Shown here piece after piece: positions 24,250 to 35,670 of a stretch of 64,000 nucleotides of DNA (positions within the stretch are counted from its first letter, which is position 1; every line of letters begins with the position of its first letter). The notes under the pieces were generated by a model, which saw only the letters and a program-made list of their open reading frames with translations, was not told the DNA's origin and did not search any database. The position numbers and the translations under genes were made by a program. The stretch is taken from assembly GCA_047495785.1 (NCBI GenBank), contig JBLDXI010000013.1:2294001-2358000 (forward strand). Reading direction: 5' to 3'. This DNA is from Lepidodermella squamata. Its lineage: Eukaryota > Gastrotricha.

Positions 24250-26135
24250 CTACATCAGAGAAGCCAGGCTCAAATTAGGGGCAACCATTTTAGCAAGCTC
24301 CTTGATATCGCGCAAAATAGACATAAGGAGTGAATCCGCAGATCGGCTTGGTGGCTGAATACTTCCATCACACATTTGGCCTTCCGGGGGCGGCGATGTA
24401 AGCTTGACACACTGTTCCAGTTGGCCTCTAATCGAATATTGAGTCGGCCAGTCACCAGGGGCGATACCTAAAAGATGGATAATGGATCCCTGTAGGCAGT
24501 TGGTGTGGTTCAAAAAGCCAGCTCGGTTCAAGAAATTGTAACACCTGCTGGAGCAGGCAGGCGATGGGTAACCAGACGAGCAGTAACAGTCCCTCTCGAA
24601 ACTTCCTAAATTATTCACCTTAGTGTAGTTCAAGAGGTTTCGGAACGCGAGTCTCGAGCAATTTTTCAACGTCATAACTTCGCGAGCTGTGCACTGATCG
24701 AATTCGCCGATGTCGGTGGATCCCGCGCCTAGAATGTTATTAACCCATGGTGATATCTCAAAGATGGCCAAGCACATTTCATCCTGAGTGCTCTCTCCGA
24801 ATGTTGTGTACTTGGTTCTTCCCATTGTGTTATAGCGACATTCGATAGACAACGCATCTCCACCTTCAATTTCTACAGTGTTATTGCCGTGATATTGAAC
24901 CAAAGCTGGCATGTCGTATTCGATAGCCCTGTCGAGCAGAGTGATAACTTGACCGGACTTTTTCTTCAAAATCAGCTTGCCGTAGTTGCCAAGCTTATGC
25001 ATGTGGAACAGCATGGATTGCAAATTGTAGGTATTGTTACCGAAAGTTTTAGCACTGCAGCTGCCTTTCACTCCATCACCCTTAACAACGGTCAATTCAG
25101 TCTTTGGTGGCAATATAACGTCCATGTTTCCGACTACGAAACTGCCAATCAGATTTTTGCGTTCCTTCTTCTGATAATACATGACGATTCCAGACGAGTC
25201 GACGTAGTAGTCCTTCATCTCAGGATTGTTGTAGTGAAGCTGGAGAATGGTTTTGTTGTAGTAGTTCTTGCCGAAGGGGATAGCGCGATCCTCATCATAA
25301 CAACGAGGCGGAACTCCGAATGCCCAGACAACAGAGTAACTCGTGCAGGCCGGGGCCATTGGGCAGACAACAGGATCTTTGTACCAGTCCTTGCCCATCG
25401 CCTTGTAACGCATTAGCTCATCGGGGCGGGAACATGTGTACGAAACCAAGTGATGCATGATCTCGACGTTGTCAATAAAAGGTTCCCACTAATAAAAAGA
25501 CAACAAATGCATAACTCTTCAATCTTCAGAAGATAACTTACAGCAATGATTTCATAGTCTTGATCGTCAGGGAAAGTGAACTCCTGACACATGTAGGATG
25601 TATCATTCGCTGGAACCTTTGTCTGCTTGAATCGGAATACCAGCTTTTGAACACCAGGTCGGTTAATAGCCGGGCACCACTCTGTCTTATTGAAATACTC
25701 CGAGCAGTGGTCACTCGACTCCAAAAAGGCATTCTTCTCCTTGCATGCCGGTGTGTCAAGAGGTTCACAAACACCGGGATGGCTGAGCTTGGCGTAATTG
25801 GTGACACTAGGTGCTGCCCCGGGTGTCCAAACACAACCTGGATCTCCAAGCTCCTCACCATTAGTGCGACCATCTCCGTCACTGTCGAGCTTGCAAAGCG
25901 ATTTCGTCCATGCCTTGCCATTCTTCAGGAAATCTCGTCCAAACAGGTTGAAGGGGCCAGCTCCAAACTGGCTTTGATGGCCAACGCCCAGCCATGTCTC
26001 ATTGCGGTTGCAAGGGTGGGGTACTCGTAACCCATTGGGTATTTGTTCAGTAAAAAACTTGTAAGATACTGCAAGATTAACACAGGCCGCGAACACCGCG
26101 ACCTTCAGCAAATTTCTGAGTAAATTACTCTTCAT
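24250..26135 (-). CDS. temptin-DBH-like copper monooxygenase, copy 5
   Basis: Two exons only (25542-26135, 24250-25488) give 610 residues. Signal peptide from MKSNLLRNLLKVAVF; temptin-like domain with GVGHQSQFGAGP, DSDGDGRTNGEELGDPGC and LSHPGVCEP; single intron after EIIA; copper domain with HHL, LQLHYNN, FHMHKLG and DEMC; Cys-rich C-terminal region. The end (MVAPNLSLASLM) is only weakly hydrophobic, so a GPI anchor is less clear here and the enzyme could be secreted. It is the copy next to the inserted FMO gene and is divergently transcribed from it. The AUG at 26135 was chosen because it starts the signal peptide; a TTAAAA box lies about 50 nt upstream. Confidence 0.87.
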
Positions 26136-26880
26136 TTCAGACACGTATTCGTTTACTCTGATGATCCATCGAGGATTTACCTGGCTTTTAAGCTCGTTTT
26201 TTTTCTTGCTTGTTTTTTTGTCTTGTCGTGTGCGGATCAAAAAGTTTTTTCTACGCATTCTTCTTGCCCTGGCGATGAACTCGTGCAAGCCGGCTTGAAT
26301 CGCTTTCACGGACTTGGAAGGTAAAACAACCAAGAAGCTTAGAAAACTGCTAAATTCAGTATTCAATCCTCTACACGCGGCCGTGGGCTGCGTTAATAGG
26401 TGTTATTAGCCAGAAACTTCTCGAAGGCCCTTGTCTGTTATGAAAATTTGGCCGTATAAAGAAGACGCAAGGCAGAGCCAATTTTTAATTATTGATACTC
26501 CAAGTAAGACATTACATTTAATAGGTCACCAAATATACCTAATAGAATGTATCCGATGCGTCAGTATAATATGACTTGTTGGCTACTTCCAATTGCTTTT
26601 AATGGTTTTGTGTTCTCTGAATGACACTGAACACTGAGATTCATCAACTGGATTGAATGGTTATAATATCTATACGAGACATACACGGCAGTGCATGTGA
26701 ATCACACGTGAAATTATCTTATCTCCCGCCATTTTTATCAGGCGCTCGCGCTTGAAATGACAGAGGAAGAGGAAACGTATGTCAAAAAAATATTAGACAA
26801 TTTGTCAAACCGGTTAAGGCTCGTATTAGGTCGTGGTTAGTTACAGCCCGTGAACTTCTACCGAAACTAGGACGAACAAA
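26136..26880. other. divergent promoter region, copy 5 and FMO
   Basis: 745 nt between two divergent genes. A 23-codon frame at 26757 is too short and out of frame with the FMO. No other coding signal. Confidence 0.4.
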
Positions 26881-28182
26881 ATGCCTCGAGTTCTAATTAT
26901 TGGCGCCGGAGTTTCTGGTCTGCTCACCTTATACACCTTGAAACGCGAGTCAACCAGCCACGAAATCACTTTCAAATGTTACGAAAGGGGTACGCAACTC
27001 GGAGGTGATTGGTTATTCGACGAACGCGTTGGAAACGATGAATACGGCTTGCCTATTCACACGAGTATGTACCGGGGCATGCGGACTAATGCTCCGAAAG
27101 ACATGATGAACCTGCACCCAGACTTCAAATGGCCGAGTGATGTTCCGACTTTCCCAACCCGCGAAATGGTTCTCGACTACATCAACAGCTTCGCAAGCAA
27201 ATTTGGCCTTGAACGATACGTATCTTACAACACACATGTCGAAAATGTTGATTTTGATGATAACAGCCAGACCTTCGTCGTTACATCGAAAGATCTCCCC
27301 AGCGGAGAGATTAGCGTTGAATCATTTGACTACGTGGTTATTTGTGTTGGTCGTCATTCGAAGCCATACATTCCGAAAAATTGCGATTTGACTAAATTTA
27401 CTGGGCAAGTGATGCATTATCATGATCTGAAAGACCCGATGAATATTGCTGGTAAGAAAGTTCTGGTAGTTGGAGCAGCTTTCGGTGCCATAGACATGTG
27501 CCTTCATTTGCGACAATACGCCGCTTCCTTATCAGTTTCTACGAATGGACTAGGCAAACGGATACCATTTTTCATTACTCAGCTCGGTTTGAAAAACTAT
27601 GCATCTATTTCAAGAGGAGACGGTAAAACCGTTGAATTTGCGAGTGGCGAAACTCTGGAAGATGTCGACGTTATCTTATTCGCAACTGGCTTCACCCAAG
27701 AGCAACCTTTAGCCAGTAAGATTCAGCTAGACCTTGATGGTTATTCAAAATTGGTATTCCCCCTCTACAAACACGTTGTACATCCTAAATGTCCGAGGCT
27801 TTTATTTGTTGGTAAAAGTCGAATCACGTTTTTCCTCTACGCAATTCAAGCGGAATTTGTTTCCCGAGTTATAACCGGTGAGATTAAACTGCCGAGTTCT
27901 GAGGAAATGCTTGCGAGTATCGAGGCTTTCAAACAGAAATACGACGGGCCGCATGTTATTGAGCACAACTTTTTCCTGCGCCAGGCGAGGATGGGCTATG
28001 CTCTAGGGGTCGAAATGGCTCAGGCAATGGGCATCGAAGGACCGCCAAGTTACAGCCTAGCTTTGTTTGATGCTTATGTTGACATGATGGGCAAGCATTT
28101 GATTGATTATCACAACTTTACGGTTAAGGTAATACGTGAGCCTGGTAGCGATGTTGAAAAGGTGGAATTTGTGAAACATTGA
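26881..28182 (+). CDS. flavin-containing monooxygenase (FMO)-like
   Basis: An intronless 433-residue frame. FAD-binding GAGVSG at residues 8-13 with ERGTQLGGDW after it; FMO identifying-type segment FTGQVMHYHDLKD; second Rossmann motif VVGAAFGAID where classical FMOs have GxSxSA; ATG motif as LFATGF. Family members oxygenate soft nucleophiles (N, S) of small molecules using NADPH and O2. It lacks the C-terminal membrane helix of vertebrate FMOs and is shorter than them (about 530), resembling insect and fungal-type FMOs. It lies on + between monooxygenase copies 5 and 6, and its lack of introns contrasts with most neighbours, which would fit retroposition or transfer but does not prove it. 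Confidence 0.85.
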   Translation: MPRVLIIGAGVSGLLTLYTLKRESTSHEITFKCYERGTQLGGDWLFDERVGNDEYGLPIHTSMYRGMRTNAPKDMMNLHPDFKWPSDVPTFPTREMVLDYINSFASKFGLERYVSYNTHVENVDFDDNSQTFVVTSKDLPSGEISVESFDYVVICVGRHSKPYIPKNCDLTKFTGQVMHYHDLKDPMNIAGKKVLVVGAAFGAIDMCLHLRQYAASLSVSTNGLGKRIPFFITQLGLKNYASISRGDGKTVEFASGETLEDVDVILFATGFTQEQPLASKIQLDLDGYSKLVFPLYKHVVHPKCPRLLFVGKSRITFFLYAIQAEFVSRVITGEIKLPSSEEMLASIEAFKQKYDGPHVIEHNFFLRQARMGYALGVEMAQAMGIEGPPSYSLALFDAYVDMMGKHLIDYHNFTVKVIREPGSDVEKVEFVKH

Positions 28183-28381
28183 TTATCCATAATTGTGAGT
28201 AAATATCATTAATCGATTAATTGGAATTTGCCTGCGGGGACAATAAATGAGTACTTCCGTGATGTTCATAAGCTTTTCAGGGAGCCTTTTGTAAACATAA
28301 AAACCGGAAGCAGTGATTATTAGTGCATTTGGAATAGCCAATTGTCCGCTTTTGCAAAATTAGTCTTTATCAACCTTCAGG

Positions 28382-29652
28382 ATGACTATCATTGCTTTTG
28401 TGTTCATCCTATTCGCTTTGAAAATCAGGATCCATGCTGCAGAGATATGCGCCGAAGAAGAGATGTGCAGTTATTTAGTCAGCAATTGTCGCTATCTATC
28501 CAGTCCAAAATCCCGTCCTGTTGTCAACCAAACTCAGTCAGTTCAAGTCACGTTAGAATTAAACCTAAGACGCCTATTGGAAATGAACGATCTTCAGCAA
28601 AAGTGATCAAAGGAATCCAATTCATGTTTGAAAGTTTTATGCATTTTATGTTAAGAATGTCTCTTCAAGCTGTGGTGGGCGTGTATTGGCAACTACCAGA
28701 ATGCGGGCGATGGGGCGTGAACTCCGGGAACAACTTCAGCAACTTGTCAAGCGATGCTCTCTCTGTGGCGTCATGTTCATTTTCGACAAGTGAAATATGG
28801 CATCCTGAAATTTCTGTTTGCAACGCCATATCAGAAGTTTCGACAGCTATTAACTCGTACTCGGGCGACAAATTGACTCTTTATGCGAATGGGTGGGTGC
28901 GACAATTCGCGCCTGGTAGATACGATGTCGTGTGTAACTTCAATTTCAGGGTAGGAATAGTATATATAGCTTACGATATCATACATTTACCATTTCACCT
29001 ATCAAAGGCATTTCCTTTCGATAAACAATCTTGCAATATTGAGTTATGTTCCCCTGCGACGCCTTATGAACTGGCTTTCAATACTACAAGAGTAATTTTC
29101 CTTGAGAACTACCTCAAAGACACAGAATTCATCTCAGATGCCGACGTGTGGGAGCGTATTAACAACGAAGTCGATGCGCCAAGAGCCGTTTATAGCATCG
29201 CTAGATTCTGGTTCCACTTCAAACGCCGGCCGCAACACTTTGTTCTGACTATCTTCATTCCTCTAGGCTTGCTAATGGGGCTACAGTTTGCAGCTCTAAT
29301 TTTGCCACCAACTATGCCGGATAGAGCTGGATATTCAATTACTACAGTACTGGCCTATCAAGTCTCGGAGCAGTTATTCACAGCTAACATTCCTCAAACC
29401 TCACAACCCGTTTATCTATTCTTTTACGTTCAAGCTAACATGGCAATAGGAGTTTTATTGACTATCTACGTCCTGCTCTCATGCACTCTAGCCAGGATGG
29501 ATAGGTTCAAAAAAGCTGGAAAACTATGTGCAAGCATTTCAAACATTCGAATGATGGACTTGATTTTCGGAACCTTCTGTTTTCTGTTGTTAGCATTTCT
29601 TAATATTTTATTCTATAGGCTCATTGCTAATTACGAGAATGTAGAAAATTAA
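28382..29652 (+). CDS. divergent Cys-loop ligand-gated ion channel subunit
   Basis: Exons 28382-28602, 28656-28950 and 29008-29652 give 386 residues. The second intron (57 nt) is a multiple of three and open, so it was found only because removing it restores a 13-residue Cys loop (C-x13-C containing FPFD). Signal peptide; nicotinic-type RPVVNQTQSVQV and LELNLRRLLEMND; M1 (VLTIFIPLGLLMGLQF), M2 (ITTVLAYQVSEQLFTANIP), M3 and M4. No vicinal Cys pair in loop C, so not an alpha-type acetylcholine subunit. The M3-M4 loop is only about 24 residues. The acceptor of intron 1 is TTAAG, weaker than usual. Ligand and ion selectivity cannot be told. Confidence 0.8.
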
Positions 29653-29681
29653 TGTTAATCACAACATTTGACTGAAAAAAG

Positions 29682-31612
29682 TTAAAATAGCGAAAGCGAA
29701 GCAAGCAAAGCGATTGTTGGAATAAAATGGAAGCCCGGCATAATCGAGGTGGCCGAATTTCGGAAACCGCATGTTTCGCTCGGCAAGGGTTCAGAACCCA
29801 GCTTCTGGCACACGTCCATTTGTGATTGAGCTCGAATCAATATTTCTGAGTCGTCGTAAAATGTTTGCATTCCCATCATAAAAACGTTGTCACTAGCGAC
29901 GCAAGGATCGCCAAATAAGTTAAACTTTTTCATATTGTTGTAGCATGCCGAAGAGCAGCCTTTGGCAGGATAGGATTCCATGCATCCACAGTCCTGCACG
30001 AGTTTGGCGAGGTCCTCGGGCACTGGTTTTCCAGGCTTTGCCCCAAATTTGCTGTAGAAATCGTTGAAGGTGCACCCACGCGCACCCCATGGTTCAGTTG
30101 GCAGCCCCATTTGTTCGCAGTAATCCAAGTCGCCCAAACTCGCCGGCATCATGTAGTTCAAATTATACGGCCTTGGGTAGACTATCAGACGAATCAAAGT
30201 TTGAGAATAATACGCTGGCGAAAATTAAATGCTTACCATCGATAAAATAGTAACACATCTCATCAGCTGTTTGTGAGCCAAAGAAGGACCAGGTATTTTT
30301 GTTCTCCGTATTGTAGCCGCAAGTGAAGGTCAGCTCATCCCCTGCTTCGAGGATAATTTGATGATCTCCAGTCCAAAGCGCGGTTTTCGGCTTATCATAA
30401 GTGATCGCTTCATCAACGAGAACTATCGAATAACCTGCCTTTTTCTTGTTCAACACCAAACGGCCGAAGCTTCCCTGTTTATGAATGTGCATCAGAAGAG
30501 ACACCATGCGTAAAGGCTGGTTGGGCCTAAGCAATTGTCGCGTGCACTGGGATGACATTTTATTTGTCACGCGGTAGTTCTGCATATTGGGTGGGATTTT
30601 CAGCAACATGTCGCCAAAGGCTATCAAACCCTTGTTTTGAGGCCGTTTCTTCTTCTGATAGTAAAATCTGATGCCAGAAGAATCAACGTACCCGGGCTTG
30701 CGTTGGTCGTTGTTGTAGTGGTGCTGCAATGTCATAGTGGTGTAGTGACCTTTGCCGAAGGGTGCCCCAAATTCGGCAGAATAACACTGACCTGCGATTC
30801 CATAGGCCCAAACGATAATCATCGATGGGCAATATTCAGGAACCATTCGACACTTTTTCGGCTCTTTGAACGGCAGTTCGCTTGGATTTTTAAACGAATA
30901 TTCACAGCCATATAAAATCATATGGTGCAGTATTTCGCGATTATCAATTATCGGTTCCCACTAAGAATTACAAATTGAATACTCACTAATTTTAAGGATA
31001 ATTCTTTCAAGAATGACATACCGCAATGATTTCGTATTCTTCATCGGATGGAATGTCAAAAATTTGGCAGATGTATTGCGTTTCTTCGTCCGAAAGCTTG
31101 GCCTTGTCAAACGTGAAAATTTTCTGATATACTCCCGGCTTGTTAAGATCAGGGCAATTCGCCAAAGGAGCAGGCGTTGTCTTTCCTAAAGCTGCACAGC
31201 TTTGCAGAAACGTGTTTTTCTCCAGGCATTGCGGTGAATCTATTGGCTCGCAGATTCCAGGGTGGCTGATCAGTTTGGGGTCAGTTATTGCTGGGGTTGA
31301 ACCTGTAGTCCAAACGCAATTGGGATCCCCCAGCTCCTGGCCGTTCGTCTTGCCATCGCCATCGCTGTCCAGTTTGCAAAAGTCAGTGGTCCAAACTTTT
31401 CCAGCTTTGAAAAAGTCGGAGCCAAATGGATTCCTGGGACCACCCCCACGAGGATCCTGATGCCCTACGCCCTGCCAAATTGAGGAAGGTTCGCAAGGGT
31501 CGGGAACGTTGTCCCCATTCGGTATAGCTGTCTGAAGTGATTTGAATGCGGCAGAGAACTGCAACACGGGAATTGCCACACATAGAACTGAAAACAGAAT
31601 TTTGGAGAGCAT
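29682..31612 (-). CDS. temptin-DBH-like copper monooxygenase, copy 6
   Basis: Three exons (31022-31612, 30237-30960, 29682-30181) give 604 residues. Signal peptide MLSKILFSVLCVAIPVLQFSA; temptin-like domain (AIPNGDNVPDPC, GVGHQDPRGGGPRN, DSDGDGKTNGQELGDPNC); intron after EIIA; copper motifs HHM, LQHHYNN, MHIHKQG, ADEMC; YPRP opening exon 3; C-terminal Cys-rich part and a hydrophobic tail (FHFIPTIALLASLSLF), a good GPI-signal candidate. It ends 29 nt from the stop of the convergent channel gene. Upstream are a TATA box (31663-31670) and AGATAA (31675-31680). Confidence 0.88.
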
Positions 31613-31662
31613 GTTGATTTCTGTGGTATATGCTGCTTCTTTTACTTTATCTTCTCTCCTTC

Positions 31663-31680
31663 CTTATATAGCTTTTATCT
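31663..31680 (-). promoter_or_regulatory. TATA box and GATA site upstream of copy 6
   Basis: Minus strand TATATAAG (31663-31670) with AGATAA (31675-31680) just upstream. The TATA box is 51 nt from the ATG. Confidence 0.5.
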
Positions 31681-32140
31681 CCAGCTTTTAATGTCTGAAT
31701 AAGAAAAAAGAACAGCTTTGTAATTGCAAGGCTCATTTATCTCCACAGTATCAGGTGATACTAACCTGTGTTGTGGTATGCTAAAAGGCGTGTTGCTAGC
31801 GAATAAATCATATTATCAAAGTTGAAAGACGTGGGGCGTGTTTGAGCATCTGTTGCAAGCAATATTCCCGCTCTATTAAGATAGGAAACATTCTAAACAC
31901 CTACACCATGCACTACTGGTTTTTCATGATTCATGAACGAGAATATCTCATTTCAGACCTTCTGCGGTCCGTGACTGATCATCTCTATGGTTGGGTAAAG
32001 CGTCACGATGCATAGACTAGACTGCCAATCCACTCTTTTCGCATGACATTGAAGAATATCAAAGCGGTCCAGGCTAAGTACAAGTGAAGTTTTTTGAATA
32101 CCAGAACTCCAGATCCAACCAGTCGTTTTTCTGCGGAATT

Positions 32141-32186
32141 CATAGAGAACAGAAGTACATTCTGTAATGTACTTCTGTTCTCTATG
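32141..32186. repeat. perfect 20-bp hairpin
   Basis: Arms 32141-32160 and 32167-32186 are exact reverse complements around a 6-nt loop (TCTGTA). Confidence 0.9.
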
Positions 32187-32210
32187 GCGGAATTGAATCG
32201 AATCGAAAGC

Positions 32211-32495
32211 TGAAGAATCGCAAATCCACGTTTAATGGTGGATCTTTGATTAACCATTTGGACTGCACAGAAACTTTGAAGATTGCTAACCAGTAGACGA
32301 GCCAATGTTCTTCATTAGTCGCATCTAGCTGATTCCGGCCTTGGGACCGGTTCCAAGCAGAGGCTTGGAAGGTCTTTACAATGCATTGCCCTCAGGAAGA
32401 ATGAATCAGCTAGATGCTAGCAATCTTCAAAGTTTCTGTGCAGTCCAAATGGTTGATCAAAGATCCACCATTAAACGTGGATTTGTGATTCTTCA
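32211..32495. repeat. fold-back element, 80-bp arms
   Basis: Arms 32211-32290 and 32416-32495 are reverse complements with about three mismatches, enclosing 125 nt. A further shared piece (GCATCTAGCTGATTC) lies near the left inner end and next to the right arm, so the arms were probably longer before a small insertion. Confidence 0.85.
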
Positions 32496-33230
32496 ACTTT
32501 CCATTCGGTCCAGGCTAGGTTTAATACCACGATAAAACTGTATCGAGGCTAAATTTAAAACGTTGAAAATCGGGAAAAGACTTGCCTGTGCAGAATACAA
32601 AGCTATTTAAAAGCCTCCCTAGCCTCTTCCTGACATTGTACCTGGCAACACGTCGAATCTACGTCCATATGGTGAGTTTTGTTGAGTTCTCGGAATCGCC
32701 GTAAGTTCGGACCCGTCGAGTTGAAGCAGATTCCTCCATTTCCTAGATATTCGGCAACCAACGATGCTATGACGCTCAACTCGAAGTAGTCCGGATCAAT
32801 GTTGAACAGTACCTATGAATGAATCAACTTGCCTCGAGATAGTGGCCTTCACAAGAATAGCAGGAAATTTGAATTTCCTGCGCGACTTTTTGCTTTTGGA
32901 CATTGTTCCTGCAAACCGGAAGCAAGTTGTATTGGTACTTCCGCGCATGGAAATTTCCGCACGTGGTTTTTCCGCGGAGACCTCGCGATAGATTCCAAGA
33001 CATTGAATATAATTCTTAAGATTGAATATACTTGCGCTAATGATCCCTGTGCGGAAATATACACGAGCGGATCTTGCGGCGCAGAAGTACCACAAAATCA
33101 CTTGAGAAAACTCCAAAGATAGGATATATGGCATTTAAATACATTTTTCAAAAATTGTGTCGGGAAAAGAGTTTTACGCAAGCGTTTGTATCAAATTGTC
33201 ACATTTTGCTGGGAGCTCCAGCTAAAAGGG

Positions 33231-35670
33231 TTATGAAGGCTGGAACATTTGATGAATCAAAGCGATTGCTAGGATAACCAAGAAGGCCGGCTTTATATCA
33301 TTTGCGGAATTCAGCGCATAGCAAGTTTGGCTCGGCAACGGTTCCGAAGAAAGTTTTTGGCACGCGGCCATTTGTGATTGAGCGCGTATTACTTCTTCCG
33401 AGTCATCGTAAAACACCTGCATTCCTAACACAAAAACGCTGTCGCTGGCCACGCATGGGTCGCCAAACAGCTGGTACTTCTTCATCGCGTTGTAGCATGT
33501 CGATGAGCAGCCTTTGGCAGGGTACGTTTCCTTACAACCACAACTTTGCAGCAGTGCATCGAGGGTCGCGGGCGCTGGCTTGCCAAACATCGCCCCGAAT
33601 CGGGCGAAGAAACCAATGAAATTGCACCCACGAACGATCCATGGCTGTCCTGGATCGGGAAACTTTTCGCAGTAATCAATGTTACCCAGACTAGTCGAAA
33701 AAATGTAGTTCTGGCCTAGCGGTCTCGGATAAACTGTAAAATGAAATGTAGTATAAATCAATTAAAAATCCGATTTATACTGACCATCAATCAAAAAGTA
33801 GCACATTTCATCGGAAGTTTTGGATCCGAAGAAAGTCCAGTCCTTCTTGTTCTCGGTATTGAAACCACAAGTGAGAGACAGTTCATCGCCAGGCTCGATG
33901 ATTATTTGATGGTCACCAGTCCATTGCGCAGTTTTTGGCTTGTCATACGTTATCGCTTCATCCATGAGAATAATCGAATAACCAGCCCTCTTTTTGCGCA
34001 AAACAAACCGGCCGTAGCTTCCCTGCTTGTGGATATGCATTAACAGCGAAACCATGTGATATGGCTGGTCAGGTACAAGAAATTTTCGGGTGCATTGCGA
34101 CGTCATTCCGCTGGTGACACGATAACTCTGCATATTCGGCGGGATTTTCAGCAACATGTCGCCGAAAGCTAACAAGCCCTTATTTTGCGGCCGTTTCTTT
34201 TTCTGGTAGCAAAACCTGATGCCAGAGGAATCGACCAGTCCTGCTTTACGTTGGTCATTCGTATAGTGATGCTGCATAGTCATTGTTGAGTAGTGTCCTT
34301 TGCCGAAGGGAGCCCCAAATTCGGTAGAATAACATTGACCCTCGATGCCATAGGCCCACACAATAATCATGGATGGGCAGTATTCAGGAACAATACGACA
34401 CGTCTTCGGCTCTTTGAACGGTAGGTCGCTTGGATTTTGAAACGGATATTCGCAGGCATATAAACTCATGTGATGCAGGATTTCTCGATTGTCGATGATC
34501 GGCTCCCACTGTGAAGATCAACATTTGTTTAAATATTGTTTTGCATTCGACGGCTAATTTCGGATTCACACGTCGGAACCTTTGCACACTTCAAAGTTGC
34601 CCTGCTATAATCGGCTAAAATTTGGAATTTACGATGAAAAACGGCCTTGAAACTGCTGCTTTTTATCATTTCTTTTTCAAAGCGAACTTTGAGGACTAGA
34701 AGGGCATGCCGCTTACTCTAACCCTAGGTCTTAACGTAAGTGAGTAGGATGAACATTTCCGTAAGACGGAAGTTTTGCAAAAAACTGTTGCTAATACACT
34801 TGAATTCATATTCATCGAGATCTCTGGCAGTATTCAGCCAATTTCCACCAATACTAAATCCGCAATTTTGTGAATTTTGGTGCGCTACAGTAGCAAAGTT
34901 GACTTATGGGGTCTCCCAAGCTTAACTGGCTGCTCATTAGGATTTCTAATTACGTTTCAATCTTAAGAAGACTCTATTTCAAGTTATATGTCCACCGAGT
35001 CAGCGGCTCGCCGCAAAACAAGTACCAACTCGAGCGGGCATTGCAAGAATCCCTGATCTATGAGCTGATTGGGCATCTTTCCATACTTACCGCAATAATT
35101 TCGTACTCTTCATCGGATGGCACATCGAAAATCTGGCACATGTATTGCGTTTCCTGATCTGTCAACTTGACTTTGTCAAAAGTGAAACTCTGCTGATAAA
35201 TCCCAGGTTCGTTTAGACCTGGGCAACCTGCAAGTGGATTAGGCGTCGTCTTCCCTAGAGCTGCACAGCTTTGCAGGAACGTGTTTTTCTCCAGGCATTG
35301 CGGTGAATCTATTGGCTCACAGATTCCAGGGTGACTGATCAGTTTGGGGTCAGTTATTGCTGGGGTTGAACCAGTAGTCCAAACGCAATTGGGATCCCCC
35401 AGCTCCTGGCCGTTCGTCTTGCCATCGCCATCGCTGTCCAGTTTGCAAAAGTCAGTGGTCCAAACTTTTCCAGCTTTGAAAAAGTCAGAGCCAAACAGGT
35501 TCCTGGGACCACCCCCACGAGGATCCTCGTGTCCTACACCCTGCCAGATCGAGGCAGGTTCGCATGGATCGGGAACATTGTCTCCATTTGGAATAGCTGC
35601 TTATAGAGATTTGAATGCGGCAGAGAACTGCAAGAAACAATAGAGCAATAAATGGTAATTTTGAGAGCAT
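33231..35670 (-). pseudogene. temptin-DBH-like copper monooxygenase, copy 7, broken 5' end
   Basis: Exons 35091-35670, 33785-34508 and 33231-33733 align throughout with copy 6. The body is intact: temptin-like domain, HHM, MQHHYTN, MHIHKQG, SDEMC, YPRP and a hydrophobic C-terminus (AFLVILAIALIHQMF). The signal-peptide end is not: relative to copy 6 there is a net 11-nt deletion (580 versus 591 nt in exon 1), which throws the ATG at 35670 out of frame, and a TAA stop sits in the temptin frame just before AAIPNGDN. No downstream in-frame Met restores a secreted product. The first intron is 582 nt, against 61 in copy 6. A very recent pseudogene or an assembly error is the likely reading; an undetected alternative first exon is the other. 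A TATA box (35703-35710) is still present. Confidence 0.7.

Larger units (their letters stand above)
31613..33230. other. 1.6-kb spacer with fold-back repeats
   Basis: Between copies 6 and 7. It contains the hairpins annotated at 32141-32186 and 32211-32495 and a shorter palindrome (CAGGAAATTTGAATTTCCTG, 32861-32880). Short open frames here follow the repeat arms and are not supported as genes. Confidence 0.5.

Noticed and set aside
26757-26828. Acidic 23-codon frame before the FMO
   Set aside because: Too short, out of frame with the FMO and with no donor joining the two.
28951-29007. Open 57-nt stretch read as part of the channel protein
   Set aside because: Including it breaks the 13-residue Cys loop; it has GT-AG ends, so it is treated as an intron.
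32003-33277. Several 60-110 residue frames on both strands
   Set aside because: They run through fold-back arms (the same peptide appears twice, once per arm) and match no family.
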